A stretch of 64,000 bases of DNA from Hypomesus transpacificus (taxonomy: Eukaryota > Chordata > Actinopteri > Osmeriformes > Osmeridae): the NCBI RefSeq assembly GCF_021917145.1, contig NC_061067.1, positions 5,995,874 to 6,059,873 of the forward strand, given 5' to 3'. Below, piece by piece: positions 1 to 11,822 of the stretch. Below the pieces are notes generated by a model that was not told the DNA's origin, did no database searches, and saw only the letters and a program-made list of their open reading frames with translations. Each line of letters opens with the position of its first letter. Position 1 is the first letter of the stretch. The position numbers and the translations under genes were made by a program.

Positions 1-302
1 TCACTGCTGGGTTTCCATCCGACGTAAGGTTACCTACAATTCGAGGGGCCAATTGTGCAAATCACGACAGTCGCTCAAGCGTCGTGAATCAACTCAAACC
101 CTCCCTCTGCGTTTTTCTTTTTGGGCGTCTACAATTAAAAGTGCTTAAGCGATCAAATAGGCTAATGAACGGCCAGCGAGAGAAAAATTATGGCGCAAAT
201 AAAAAGAAAGGATGCTTTTGTGTTTTGTATTTCGTTATTTAGCGGTATACACTTACAAAAACACAAAAGGGTAGCCTAGAGATCGGATAAAAGGATGTGT
301 GT

Positions 303-339
<37 letters not shown>
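303..339 (+). repeat. 37-base poly-G tract
   Basis: An uninterrupted run of 37 G is followed by C and two further short G runs. Such tracts are polymorphic, can form quadruplexes and are often miscounted by sequencers, so the exact length should not be trusted. Confidence 0.95.
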
Positions 340-847
340 CGGGGGGGCGGGCCCTGCAGAGAGGCATTCCTCAGGATCCTGGGTGAGCCTGACATAAGCG
401 CGTTCCCCATCACATGTCCTGCACTGCCATGGAAACAGCAGCTAGAGGCGTCATCATGTGAGGCTTTTGCAAGGCTTGCCTGAGTTCCCCTCTTTAAAAT
501 CAGAATACATGCAGAGGCCTATCTTTGATGAACACATTCACGAAAATAACAAAACAACCTCATGTGAGTGTCAGTGTGTCAGTGGACACTTATTAGTTCA
601 TAATCTGAGTAATCCTCTCAGAGTTGCCTCCATGCTTTTTCTTGTGCTCCTGAGTTGGGATCTGATTTTATGATTTGACCTTGATAATAAACATAGGATC
701 GTTGTTCTAATACAGTTGCCCACGACCTGGTCATCCCCTTCCCAGTCACAACCTCAGATGAAATAACATTTGCTTGTGTTTCACTTGGAAAAGGAATGAA
801 AACGTATCTCTCTACCTGTGGCATGTTCAAACACATTAGACTGGAAG

Positions 848-884
848 ACACACACACACACACTCACACACACACACACACACA
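848..884 (+). repeat. CA microsatellite
   Basis: An AC dinucleotide tract of about 37 bases with one CT interruption. No coding context. Confidence 0.9.
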
Positions 885-3248
885 GGCACCCACACGCTTT
901 TAAATCTCAAAGTGAATTGTACATTTATCAGACTGAATCTCTGCATCACAATGTTCAAGTCCAGACAGATGTGTACCTGGCACACCTAACTTGGATACTC
1001 CTAAAACACCCCGGACAAACCCCAGACTGGAGTGAACTGGTAACACCCAGAATGTATACAAGAAGGGTCAGAGCCCACTCTGAGGAGGCTTGGGTCCTTT
1101 GAAATTTGTAGGACCCTGTGGGTTGTGGAAGGTATTATCTTCTATGCGGTTGTCTGCTGGGGCAGCAGCATCAGAGAGGTAGACTGCAAAATTACTGGAC
1201 AAATGATAGGACAGGCTTTGTTTTAGAGGCCAACTCTAACTGTCAAAGGTGGCAGAAAGGAGAATGATGACCAAACTTTTGGTCCTTAAAGACAACACCG
1301 CACATCCACAACACAACATTCTGGCTGAGCATTGAAGCACTTTCAGCAACAGACATATCCTGCCGTTTATTTTTGCGTTGATCCTTCTGATGTTCATTTA
1401 CGTAATAGAAGCTGCCAGAACAGAATTTCCTTTCGGTGATACATAAAGTTTAATTTAATCAAATTCAATGTTATGTAATCTATACAAGTGGATAATTTCA
1501 AGGACTAACAAAGATTTTAGTTTATAGGAGAAATACAAAATATTAAACAGAATGTAGGCTCAGAGGACAGTGTGTTAAGATCTTTAATCCATTGTAATGC
1601 AGGCTAACCCAGAGTGGTTTCAGTGATGGCCTTGTAGGACTTGAACTTTACAGATAGGGTGCTGTTTGCTCTCAGAGACTGTATGTCACCCAGATCAGAA
1701 AAACACAGAGGTTGTTCAACTCCAGGGTACACATCAGTTTCTCTCCACACAGGAAGCTGTACATATCCTCACACACACACACACATACAGTGAGACAGAG
1801 CCACTTATAGGTCTAGTCAGAAATAACAGCTTGGGATTTATCATGTTTCATCACATCCCTTTTGGTGTGTGAACTCACTGTTTCTCAGTTAATGTTTACC
1901 TGCAATGGCTAATGACATCAGAAGCCAGATGCATGATTCTACAGGTCCAGCAGGAGTCTCATCGGGGATGGGCCCAACTTCAAACAAAACCGTGGATGTG
2001 TATGTGTGTTTTGCTGTGATAGTAAGAGTGCAAGACACATACCTCACTAGCAAAAAGCTTGGATTCAAAGTTCAAATGAATAAAGGCAGTTGTGAGTTCA
2101 GAGGTCGAGGGAAGGTTTCATTGTTAATGGATGGATTCTACATTTAAAATGATTTCACTTTCTCTTTGTTTCCATCCTGATCGATCATAATCTTTTTAGT
2201 TTCGTTTTCTGGTGATATCAATGAATCCATGGAATAAAAAGACTGGAATCTCAGAGATAAAAAAAACATCTATTGTTATTTCTCCATGTTAACTGTGTAT
2301 AAGCAATTACTTCATTCACAAAATAGGAACGGTAAAATTAATCAGACAAGAAAAATATATACGCAGTGTTTTTACATAATCAATATATTTATATACACAC
2401 ACACACACATTGTAAAACATGACTTTGTAACAAAGGAAAATATTAAGCTTGCGATAAGCAGAGTACAAATACACCTGCACTGTGCATGCAGAGAGAGGTT
2501 GTGGGTTAGTAAAATCATCACCAAAACAGTCCAACATTATGGACATTTGACATTCCCTTTGTTAAAAGGAATCACTATGGCTTCAGTTATATGTGTGGAA
2601 CATAAGTATGAGCCTGAAAGTTAGATAAGTCTGCTGAAAGCTAAAAATAAGAAGATATGATCATTTTGAACAGCGTTATCCCCCCCCCTCCCCCCACAAA
2701 AAACACGTAAACAGCTAAGCTTCATGCGTTCAAGCGGTAGTGGTATGTACATAAGTAATGTGTTAATAAAAAATCTGTGATGTGTCGCCATTCAGAGGCA
2801 TTTCTCCCAAGAAGAAACAATATAAAAGAGCACTCAAGTTGAAGTTTGACACAGGTAGTGTCTCGGGCAATGCGCTAGCAACAGAAATCTGGTCCATCCA
2901 GTCCATCTGAAGCATAGAAATAAGTGGATAGACTGGAGAGCAGCATATCATAAAGGATATGCATGAAACCCTTTACCAAGAGAAAGGAGAGGGGTACTTT
3001 GCCAGATTTTTTTTTCTCGCATATTACCGCACTTTAACCGCATTTTTATAGGAAAAAGGAATGATGATTAGTGTAATTCACAACTAAACATAGCCCATCT
3101 TGAATCTTATACTTGTAGTATACTAAGAACACGCTGGCTGTGGCTAGAAAAGGTTGTCTCTGCTCTATCAGCTAGCAGGGAGACAGGCTGGACAAACGGA
3201 TATGGTCTGGGTCAAAAGGAAATTGAAAAGTAAAAGTGGTTTCCAATT

Positions 3249-3430
3249 CTGGTCCTCTCAATCCCCTGCCCTGCATATCTTAGATGTTTCTCTCTTCCAA
3301 CACACCTGATTCAAATGAATGAGTCAAGCTCAGCAGAAGCCTGATAACAACCCATTCATTTCAACCAGGTGTGTTGGAAGAGGGAAACATCTCAAACTTG
3401 CAGGTCAGGGGGTCTGAAGGAACAGGACCA
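3249..3430. repeat. Foldback (inverted-repeat) element, MITE-like
   Basis: The left arm (about 3249-3321) and right arm (about 3353-3430) are imperfect reverse complements of about 75 bases around a 31-base centre. Both arms share the blocks for the strings CTTCCAACACACCTG and TCAAATGAATG or close variants. The shape fits a small non-autonomous DNA transposon that folds into one long hairpin. No transposase is present and the family is not identified. Confidence 0.75.
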
Positions 3431-5127
3431 GGAAAAGCTGGAGTAAAATATGAAAAAGAATGCAGTAAAAGAAAGCCTGTGCCCACAAACTAGCATTGTC
3501 CCTTTGCAGTACATTCAGTATGACATCACAATTTCCACTGACACACACACACACACATCACTACTGTAACTCCACAGCACAGGAACAGCAGGTTGTATAA
3601 TTGGACATGATCGGGGCTTGACAGATGTCCATACAGGCCTCTCTTTATATACATTTCAGCCTTTGACTTAACACAGTGCAGCCATGTTTAAGTATTTGGT
3701 TTGATACTGAATTCTGTTGGTATCCGAAACCATTATCTGTCATTTGATGACATCCAGCCTTTCATGACCCTGTTCAGTCATTCACATCATCTCAGTCACA
3801 GATGTTAAACAATGACACAATACAGCTCATAACTCAGCACTTTACACAAGCTGGGCTGCAAAGACACATGATTCATTTCCATGTACAAAATGGTTGTGTG
3901 GACTGCCAAAGGTGACCATAAGCAGTGAGGCACTACTTTTTGGTTGAACAACAAATTCTGAACAGTTGATAAGTACATCACATGACCTGCAGCTGGAGGA
4001 GTCCTAACAGCTAGGAGTGTGGTAGGGCCCCCTGCTGGCCAGCGCTAGTACTGCAGGGAGCTCCACCTGCAGCAACCAGAGGTGTGCACAGGTAAACCTT
4101 GTGAGGAAAAATAAAATACATTTTCATTTGGTTTCTATGACACTGGCTAATGAGGTGAAAGCAGAGGTATCATCGCTCACACGTTGTAAACACTTCACTG
4201 TTCAGAAGTAAGAGTTTCAGGTAGGTCAGCCCTTTATTTGGCAACCAAAAGGTGGGCTTTGTAGGTGAGGAGGTTGTAATCCGATATGTAAAAACAATCA
4301 TTTATCAATGCCGATGACACTGAACTAAATCAAGCTAACAGATGAACACATAAAGCTGATCATTCTAGTTTCCAACAACAACAAGCGCTTATCCCTGTCT
4401 CCACACACAGAGGTAAACACACACGCACGCACTCTCCTCATCCTAAAAGAAACACACAAACATCCCTAATCTTTTTGGACATGATAAAAAGCAGCACATT
4501 TGATCCGATGGACGTCAAAACTTAATCTAGAAAGTGCAAATGCGCCATCTTGTGCTCTGATATCCAACTCAGGGGTCTGTGCCCCCCTTTCACCTCAGCA
4601 TGGTTCAGTCCAGCATTTCATACACGAGGGGTGCTTTTGGGGTACAGTCCAGATTTCAGTTCCTAGCCATGAAATCTATCTATGGTGTGATCTAAGCACT
4701 AGCTCAAACAAGTAAACACAAAAAAGTATCTTCATTGTAGTACTACCAGTCAGGGTGCCATTCATGCCCCCCTTCTATAACCACGGAGTGAAAAATCTGT
4801 AGAAAAAAAACACTCCAGTCCCAATGTCCAGTTCCCAGTACTGACTGGTTCCTATCCTTTTCTGCTTCCTGTGACTTCCAATCAGATTTTGGCACAGTAA
4901 CATCGTGATTGATAATTATTCCTGCCATCATCTTGTGATGCTTGCATTCATTAACAGTCTAAGATCAATGTGAGTTGCAATAATTATCAGTTTTTTTTGA
5001 TCAAGGTAAAGAAAAGAGAGTGTGCATGATTTAGACTGTGTATACACACAGTAGTATAAGTGTGTTTGTGGGTGTGATGGAGGGCCTGTATGGGGGGGGT
5101 GACGTGTGTGTGGCCAAGCTGCTGATG

Positions 5128-5133
5128 TTTAAT
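5128..5133 (-). promoter_or_regulatory. Candidate polyadenylation signal of zdhhc20 (ATTAAA)
   Basis: Read on the minus strand this is ATTAAA, about 310 bases after the zdhhc20 stop codon, and the first such hexamer downstream. A canonical AATAAA lies further on at 4233-4238, so a longer 3' UTR is equally possible. Sequence match only. Confidence 0.35.
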
Positions 5134-5442
5134 TAACAAGTCTGTCTGTCTGCTGTCTCCCCGCTGGATGAGTCTAAGGCATGCGTGTCCAGGGCTATGC
5201 CGAGTGGGGTCATGTCTGTAGTGAGGAGTGGAGTGCTAGGAGGAGGTTGTTTCCATGGCAACCAACTGAAGTGTAGCATTGCTTAAGGCATTATATAAAA
5301 ATTGCTGGCGTTTTCTCCTGGGGGAGGGGGGGCAAGAGAGGGACAGATTAACAACTGAAGTCAAGTATGCATAACCTCTTGCGTCCTCAAGTCAGCCAAT
5401 GAATAACAATGCGGTCCAGATCTGAGTGATTGGCTCACCTGG

Positions 5443-8400
5443 TTATGACTCGCTCTCCATGGATATTGTGATGGTGTCACTCTCAGCTGAAACACAAGCC
5501 AAAAGTCAGATGCCAGGAAAAAGAACAAGAATGAAGGAAGGAAGTGGGGAAGGTGAAAACCTGTTGCCTTAGTAACAGGGCACCCTGGAACCTACCTGGT
5601 TCCAGGGTGTCCTTCTCCGGGTGCTCCTCGGCAATGTTGTTAGCGTGCTGGTCGTTGCTAAGGAGACGGTTTTGGGAGTCGCTGAGTGGACTTGCTGGGA
5701 CATCCTCAGCACTGTAACGAACACAACTGTTTATCACACGGCTCCAGTGATACAGTTATTGCACACAAACAACTGAGAGACCGCTAATAACATTGACGTA
5801 TTATTAGTGTTCCAGGATCACCTTTTATTGGCCTCTGGTCGCTGCAGGGTGACTGTGGCCTGCTCTGGGTCCAAACTGACCAATCGCGTGGGGAACGTCT
5901 GACCATCTCCTTGACTGGACACACCAAAGGAGGACAGACTGATTGTTAAGACACTGGTCATTGACAAAGAGCTCATTCTAAGGCTGCAAATCCACCGTTT
6001 CTAGCCAATGGTTGACTGGGGTCTGCAGCCCGGACAGTGTCCGTCTCACCCAGTGAAGATTGGTAGCAGCCAGTACTTCTTCTGGTCTCCAAACACCTGG
6101 CCAATGTTCTTGCGGAAGCCCAGGGAAAAGCCGTTCTTGTCAGAGCCGGTCCTGAACACGGGCGCTCTGAATGCCTCTAAAACAGAGACAACCAGGAAGA
6201 GGGAGACACAAAGAGAGAGCAAAAGGGAAGGAAAGAGAGAGTATGGCAACTAGGCAACAGACAATTAGGAGCTGAAAGGCCTGTGTTCTGGCATGAATGG
6301 AAGAGCAATGGGTGGGGGTTTAGGTGGAGGATAGTTAAGGAGTGCTGGGGAGTAGGAGTGTGTTTATAAGGTTGGGGCAGAATGCTTGTATATCTGGGAA
6401 GGTGAATGTGTGTGTTTTTGTGTGTGTGAGAGAGAGAGTGTACATGTCCGGTAAGTGGTGTGTGAGAGAGTGCGTTACCTATGGTGGATCTGTTCTTCCC
6501 TACCAGCCACAGGTGGTAGCTGAAGAGAGACAGAATGCTGATGCAGAACATGGCCGCCACAAAAAAGAGAAACAAGACATGGAATTTGGCGTGAGTGTCT
6601 GGCAGCTCATTCTGGGGAGGAGACGGGAGGAGAGAGAGAGACAACGTGTCAACACAGGAACAAGACGAGAAGAGAGAGAAAGAGAGAGAGAGAGCGAGAG
6701 AGAGAGAGTGACACTGGTCTTCACAGCAACCACGTCACAACGGTACGACACATCACGGCACACACACTATGACAGCATCGGCAGGCAGAAGAGCACGCTG
6801 ACAGGAACAGCAACACTAAGGCTTTGGAGGGGTGGGTTACCTTGGGGCAGTTCTCTGCCGATTTCCTCCGGCAAAGCTTTAGTACAAACAGAGACAGAAT
6901 GGTTAGACGAGGGTACAGAGAGAGAGGGGGGGACAGTTCAGGGAAGGACAGGGGGTGAAAAGGGGGTTAGGCCAGATGTGGGGTGAGGGAGGGAATGAGA
7001 GAGTGTGGGGTGAGAAAAGGAGAGCAAGAGATAAGAGACAAGGGATAGCCGAGAAGACAATGGTATTATCTATTGAGAGGGAACAAAGTGAGAGGAGGAG
7101 AGGGAGAAAGGGGAGAGAAGGACAAGTGAGCAGGGAGGAGTAGGGGTGGCGGCTGAATGGTGGGACTGATGGTATCGATTGTGGAACGGGCTGTGAAGGG
7201 GTGAACAACCAAAGGGAGAGAGAGAGAGAAAGAGACTGCACAATGACCCTGTTTGTGTGGAGGAGAAGAAGGAGACAGAGTGAAGTTAGTGGAGGAATGA
7301 AAGGAGAGAGAGGGCTCTCTACAACAGAGAAGAAGCACAGTTAGGAGACTGGTCAGCTCCCTGTGGGACAGGCACACGCACACAGATGACCTGTACCAGA
7401 CCAAAGCAGTAGAAGCTGGAGCGGAGCCCTGCTCTGTGTTAGAGGGATGGGTGGCAGAGCGCGGCTAAAGATGGGCCTGGCGTCTTTACTCACTGTCCAG
7501 AACTTGATGAAATACTGCAGAACGGTGGCTGCAATGAACAAACAGTACACCAGTGAGTAGGCCAGGAAGAGGATGAAGAACTTGTAGTTGGAGAATCCCA
7601 CGCAGTTGTTCACCCTGAGAGACACACACAGGGACACACACATAAACACCAACAGAGAGATACACATACACACAGGAATTTCAGTTAGTACTCCACTTCC
7701 TCATTCACAAGAACAAACTGAAGGACTACATACGCCACACTATTTTAACAGTTTTGTATTTCAGTGTTCGGTGACCACAGGGTACATACCAAGGACAATG
7801 GTGATCCATCTTGAGCACACACCTTCACAGGTAGAAAGAGAAAGATGAGAGGACGTGTTAAGGAATACATGACAGGGGAACTTTTTTTCTGTTTTTTTTG
7901 GAAGAGATGAGAAAGGCATGAGACTTACATGTCACAGGCAGAGCAATGGTGGCACCTGTCTGGCTTGATCACCTGACAGCGATCGCAGTATCGGACAGCT
8001 GCACAGAACACACACCTGATCAGAGGAACTCTACACTGGGCCAGTCTCAAGAAGTACAAAAGGGCATGATCCCAAACACCCACACACACACACACACACG
8101 TGGTACACACCTCCGGCCCCAGTGCGTGTGTAGAGCGGCAGGTTGGTGGCAGCTCGCCACAGGATCTCCTGCTGCGACTCAGGCCTCTCCTCCTTCTCAT
8201 ACTGCTCCTTCTCTGCTTTGGGCAAGCAGAACTGAGAGACACAGGGAGGACGGAGAAATATAAACATATACAGAGTCAAACATTAAACACACACACAGAA
8301 ATGTGCTGGATTAGTGGGGATACCTCTTTGGAAGGGTTTGCAGGTCTGGAGAAGATGGTCTTCCAGTACGACCACACAAACATGATGAAGAAGAGGTGAA

Positions 8401-10024
8401 AGAACACCAGGTATATTACTGTCGAAAAAACAGCCAGTCAAAACCAGCCACCCATGAACAACTACTCATGTCTACACTAGCTGTTGCTATTTCTAATATC
8501 AGAATATTTATTTAAGTTGGTTCTCATTCTCCCTTCCTTAGCTCAGTCTTCCTGTATCTGGCCCTAGAGCAGGTCAATCGTAAGTAAAAACAAATAACTG
8601 AGGACATAGTGGGTCTTATCTGGGCTAGCAGACTGACACAGCTGAGGTTTGTGACTACTGACGCAGTGTTACCCAGACCTGCCCACGCTTCAGGCCAATC
8701 TTAGCACCACCACTGAATAGAGCTGTCCTACAGCCACTGACACTATGCTGAGCCTCTAAGCTCTGTAGAGCTGTGTGTGTGTGGGTGTGTGGGTGTGTAT
8801 CCTCTCAGTTGATTAATCTCTCAGTTGATGAGAAGTATGACTTTGTTCCAGAGCCCCTAAATCTTACAGATGTGTTTGTGTGTGCGTCCACTCTCAGTTG
8901 ATGAGTACAATGATGTTGTCCTTGACCACCTACAATTTATAGATGTGTTTTGTGTGTGTGCACTCTCATTTGGATACCCACTCACTCTAGTGGACTCTTA
9001 ACGCCAGAAGAGTTCAGCCTGTGCCAAAGTGTGTCTGGTCCTGCCAGTGCAAATAGACTACATTTCAGTGGACTAAAGACCTACAGCCCCTTGCCCAAAA
9101 CAAGGATCCCAATGAGCAACAAATGGGCTCATTTCAATAAAAGCCATCCACCCTGTGAAACATCAATCCTGTCCAAACCACACTCCACTTACTCTTTTCT
9201 CCTATGTTGGGGATGGTGACTGCAAAAGACAAGAGGGAAAACAAAGGGTATTGATAAAACGTTAGTCTTAAACGCTGCCTCAATGTCATCTTGATCTACA
9301 GAAAAATAATACATTTTATTAGACAGGATCAATAATCAAGCGTCGTCACCTTTCACATAATTTGGATCCTCTAAAATGCACTTGTGTACTCGTCAATTTT
9401 GACAATGAATGCACACAATTACAGAGGATAAATGATGCCACGCCCATATGATATCTTATTTGCACACCGGTTAGTCTACACATCTTAGTCATTTATGATA
9501 GCTAGCCAGGTTGCTACATACCTGTGAATCAGGTATTGACATGAATAAACAACAAGAAAAGCTAGCTACTAGCTGGCTAGCTAATTTCATTGCAGTTACA
9601 TTCTGCCTAGGAAAATAACTACCAGGTTGGGACTGGGAGTAGTAACAACGGGAGTAGTAACAACGGGGCCATACTCCATACTCCATACTACAATTACATT
9701 AAAATTTGAGGGAAAAAAAATCGCTATCAAATGTGGTGGGTATTTTAGTTTGGCAATCCATTGTTAGCTAGTTAGTTGCCGAGCTGCAATAATTTCCTTC
9801 TTACTTCCTGTCCAGTTGTCAGGCTGATACAGCTATCCAAAATACCGCACGCTCAGTCTCGACGCTAAAACATACACTTTTATGAACTAACAGGTGTTGT
9901 ACTTACAAATGCAAAGTTCCACAACATATGCATAATAGGACCAGCAGACAACCAGGGCGATGAAAATAACAGGTATCCAGGCTAAGCCCCGTTGACAGCA
10001 TCTCAGTACATGGGTGGGCGCCAT
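5443..10024 (-). CDS. zdhhc20: Palmitoyltransferase ZDHHC20
   Basis: Protein S-palmitoyltransferase of Golgi and plasma membranes: an autoacylated cysteine passes a fatty acyl group to substrate cysteines. The twelve coding exons are 9907-10024, 9193-9219, 8324-8418, 8111-8231, 7929-7998, 7790-7822, 7494-7614, 6479-6611, 6050-6176, 5822-5914, 5596-5711 and 5443-5486. They sum to 1098 bp, or 365 aa, the usual ZDHHC20 length. Membrane segments are visible near residues 14-38, 50-72, 165-190 and 205-232. The zinc-binding Cys-rich domain contains [11 protein letters not shown] and ends in DHHCPW, with the DHHC at 150-153 and catalytic Cys153. After the last membrane segment come the TTxE-type motif (here STIE, to residue 240) and NGFSLG at 254-259 in the PaCCT region. 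The start follows the in-frame [10 protein letters not shown], as in vertebrate orthologues. All introns are GT-AG. The gene is divergent from the acetyltransferase. I cannot assign the a or b teleost duplicate. Confidence 0.96.
6670..6709 (+). repeat. GA microsatellite inside zdhhc20 intron 7
   Basis: A purine tract of GA dinucleotides with A and C interruptions. It lies just upstream (in gene sense) of the 6479-6611 exon and so forms a CT-rich run near that exon's acceptor. It produces spurious open frames on both strands. Confidence 0.85.
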
Positions 10025-10484
10025 CTTTACTGTGACCAAAATGTAAGGGTGAGCGCTAATGTGACGTCAAGACGAAGTTTTAGCTCTTTCACAAAGGCGA
10101 TTTGATTAATTGAGGATTTGGAATAAGCTACCTTGTTTCTAACTTGGTAGAATTGTTAAACTTTACACTTACACAATACTATTAAATTATCAAAAGTTAA
10201 TAGTTATTACGCCTGTAGATAGCCTATGTTATAAATTTGATGAGATACGTGGACAACAAAAAGTTTTTTCTCATAGCCTAAAGATCATGAAAAAACTTGT
10301 GTTTATAGGCCGTCAGGAGGCGAACTCTTCAAACAAAGCCACCATGGAAAAGTGAAAGAGAAAGAAGACTGCAGCAATTTGGACACAATAATTTAAGCAG
10401 CTGTTTACGTACCTAGAGCTTCACAAAGTTAGCATTTGAATGCGCCGAAAAACTCTCGTTAACAGTTTCAGATCACACTATCAG
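10025..10484. promoter_or_regulatory. Divergent promoter region between zdhhc20 and the N-acetyltransferase
   Basis: Only 460 bases separate the two start codons, which point away from each other, so both promoters and 5' UTRs must share this interval unless the acetyltransferase has a distant non-coding exon. It holds a perfect palindromic CRE at 10062-10069. No clear TATA box is placed for either gene. The bidirectional use is inferred from layout. Confidence 0.6.
10062..10069. promoter_or_regulatory. Palindromic CRE site (TGACGTCA)
   Basis: A full 8-base CREB/ATF consensus lies 38 bases upstream of the zdhhc20 start codon, inside the shared promoter. Being symmetric, it could serve both genes. 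A single 8-mer can occur by chance, so function is inferred from the position. Confidence 0.5.
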
Positions 10485-11273
10485 ATGGATCAACATACAT
10501 ATTTGCATCGCATTGGATATGAAAAGCCTGCGGTTGCAACCCAGGACGTTCTCATGTGCGTTCATCGCTGTCACCTAATGACAGTACCGTTCGAGAACCT
10601 CACTGTGCATAGTGGTGGGCGAGTGAGGCTGGAGCTTCCACTGCTTTACAACAAGATTGTCAACCAGCGCCGCGGTGGATTCTGCTTTGAGAACAATGGG
10701 ATTTTCTCTTGGCTTTTGTCGGAAATAGGTTTCGAAGTCACTCTGCTCTCAGGGCAGGTCAGGAACTCCATCACCGGTTGTTACGGCCCGCCGTTCGACC
10801 ACTGTATTTCCATGGTAAACGTTGATCGAAAGCGTTGGCTGTGTGATGTCGGCTTTGGCGCGGCAGGTTTCGAGTTTCCCATTTCATTAGAGACCAGTGA
10901 GCCTCAAGTTCAGGGTCACCGAGTGTATCGGATCAGGAAAGACCAGAATATGCATTTTCTCGAATGGCAAGACGAGGAAAATGTGGGGCTAGCTGGAAAG
11001 TGGTCAGAGATTTACAAATTCACTCTTGAGGCACGATGTAGAGAAGACTTCACTGCCATGTGCGACTACCATCAGAATTCTCCAAGTTCCATCTTCTTTC
11101 GCAAGTCCCTCTGTTCTATCTTAAAGCCAACTGGAAGGCTTACCTACATGGGGTACAAACTCATCACCAGTCAGTTCCCTTCCAAGGATGGAGATAATAT
11201 AACCAAGACCACGAGGGAGCTAAGGCACGAGGAGATCCCAGACATTCTGAAGGAAATTCGGAATAGTGCTTGA
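10485..11273 (+). CDS. Arylamine N-acetyltransferase (NAT family)
   Basis: Cytosolic enzyme that moves acetyl groups from acetyl-CoA to arylamines and hydrazines by a ping-pong mechanism. The Cys-His-Asp triad is clear: Cys67 in RRGGFCFENN, His106 in PFDHCISM and Asp121 in WLCDVGFG, each one residue before the human positions (68, 107, 122). The coding region is a single uninterrupted exon, as in other vertebrate NAT genes. The frame stays open 15 codons further upstream to a methionine at 10440. I chose the methionine at 10485 because MDQHTYLHRIGY aligns with the start of mammalian NATs. This gives 262 aa, shorter than the 290 aa of the human enzymes, with the loss towards the C-terminus. 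It is head-to-head with zdhhc20 and tail-to-tail with marchf6. The paralogue is not resolved, so no symbol is given. Confidence 0.93.
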   Translation: MDQHTYLHRIGYEKPAVATQDVLMCVHRCHLMTVPFENLTVHSGGRVRLELPLLYNKIVNQRRGGFCFENNGIFSWLLSEIGFEVTLLSGQVRNSITGCYGPPFDHCISMVNVDRKRWLCDVGFGAAGFEFPISLETSEPQVQGHRVYRIRKDQNMHFLEWQDEENVGLAGKWSEIYKFTLEARCREDFTAMCDYHQNSPSSIFFRKSLCSILKPTGRLTYMGYKLITSQFPSKDGDNITKTTRELRHEEIPDILKEIRNSA

Positions 11274-11416
11274 ATCTCCCCTAATCCCAAAGGATGAAGA
11301 TATTACACCCCCTCCTGTTATCTATTGAATTTAAAAACAGATACTTTTAACAATTACACACCATTAATGTACAGTATGTAACATGACAAAAAGACACTGG
11401 ATAAATTGTCAATTGA

Positions 11417-11425
11417 TTTAATAAA
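11417..11425. promoter_or_regulatory. Overlapping polyadenylation signals of nat (+) and marchf6 (-)
   Basis: AATAAA reads on the plus strand at 11420-11425, about 150 bases after the acetyltransferase stop. ATTAAA reads on the minus strand at 11422-11417, about 400 bases after the marchf6 stop, and is the first such signal I see on that side. The two hexamers share three base pairs. If both are used, the two 3' UTRs overlap. Inferred from sequence only. Confidence 0.55.
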
Positions 11426-11822
11426 TTAATTTACATACATTTCTTAAGATGTACAATGGTCATTGCATTAATCCAAGACTGTCCAATTTGCGACAACAAA
11501 GTCTGCATTCAAAGTATTTACACATGTACAATTCTCAGGCAGCACTTTACAAAGCAAGGCAAGAACAAGACAAATGGCTGAATTCCATATCAGCTGCTAG
11601 ACCCTACCTCTTCTCCACTCCAGCTGGGCAGAGATGATTTGAAAGGTGTCAGCAATACTGTTGCCAAATCTCTATCCAGCAACCAATCAGAATATAAGAT
11701 GGGTCATGTACTGCCTACATATATCCACTCAGTCCTAAAGAGGCTAGGAGATAGGTTGATTTGTAATTTAGAAAAAGAAAGGTGTGGGATTACCAACGTG
11801 ACAACCTCTCATACAAACTTGA

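Larger units (their letters stand above)
1..5442. other. Non-coding left flank; probable zdhhc20 3' UTR and intergenic DNA
   Basis: I see no exon with matching splice sites and no conserved protein on either strand here. The open frames are short and low in complexity. The part nearest zdhhc20 is presumably its 3' UTR, since that gene runs leftwards and its stop codon is just to the right. The stretch also holds a poly-G tract, several CA microsatellites (near 848, 1771, 2394 and 3541) and a foldback element near 3250-3430. Where the transcript ends is not clear. Confidence 0.6.

Noticed and set aside
1-300. Possible end of a DNA transposon (TTTCCATCC near the edge, GCGCAAATAAAA further in)
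   Set aside because: Only one side and short motifs; the window edge prevents a check for a terminal inverted repeat.
6342-6986. 214-codon open frame on the plus strand
   Set aside because: It runs antisense through a zdhhc20 exon and a GA microsatellite; Arg/Glu-rich composition comes from the repeat.
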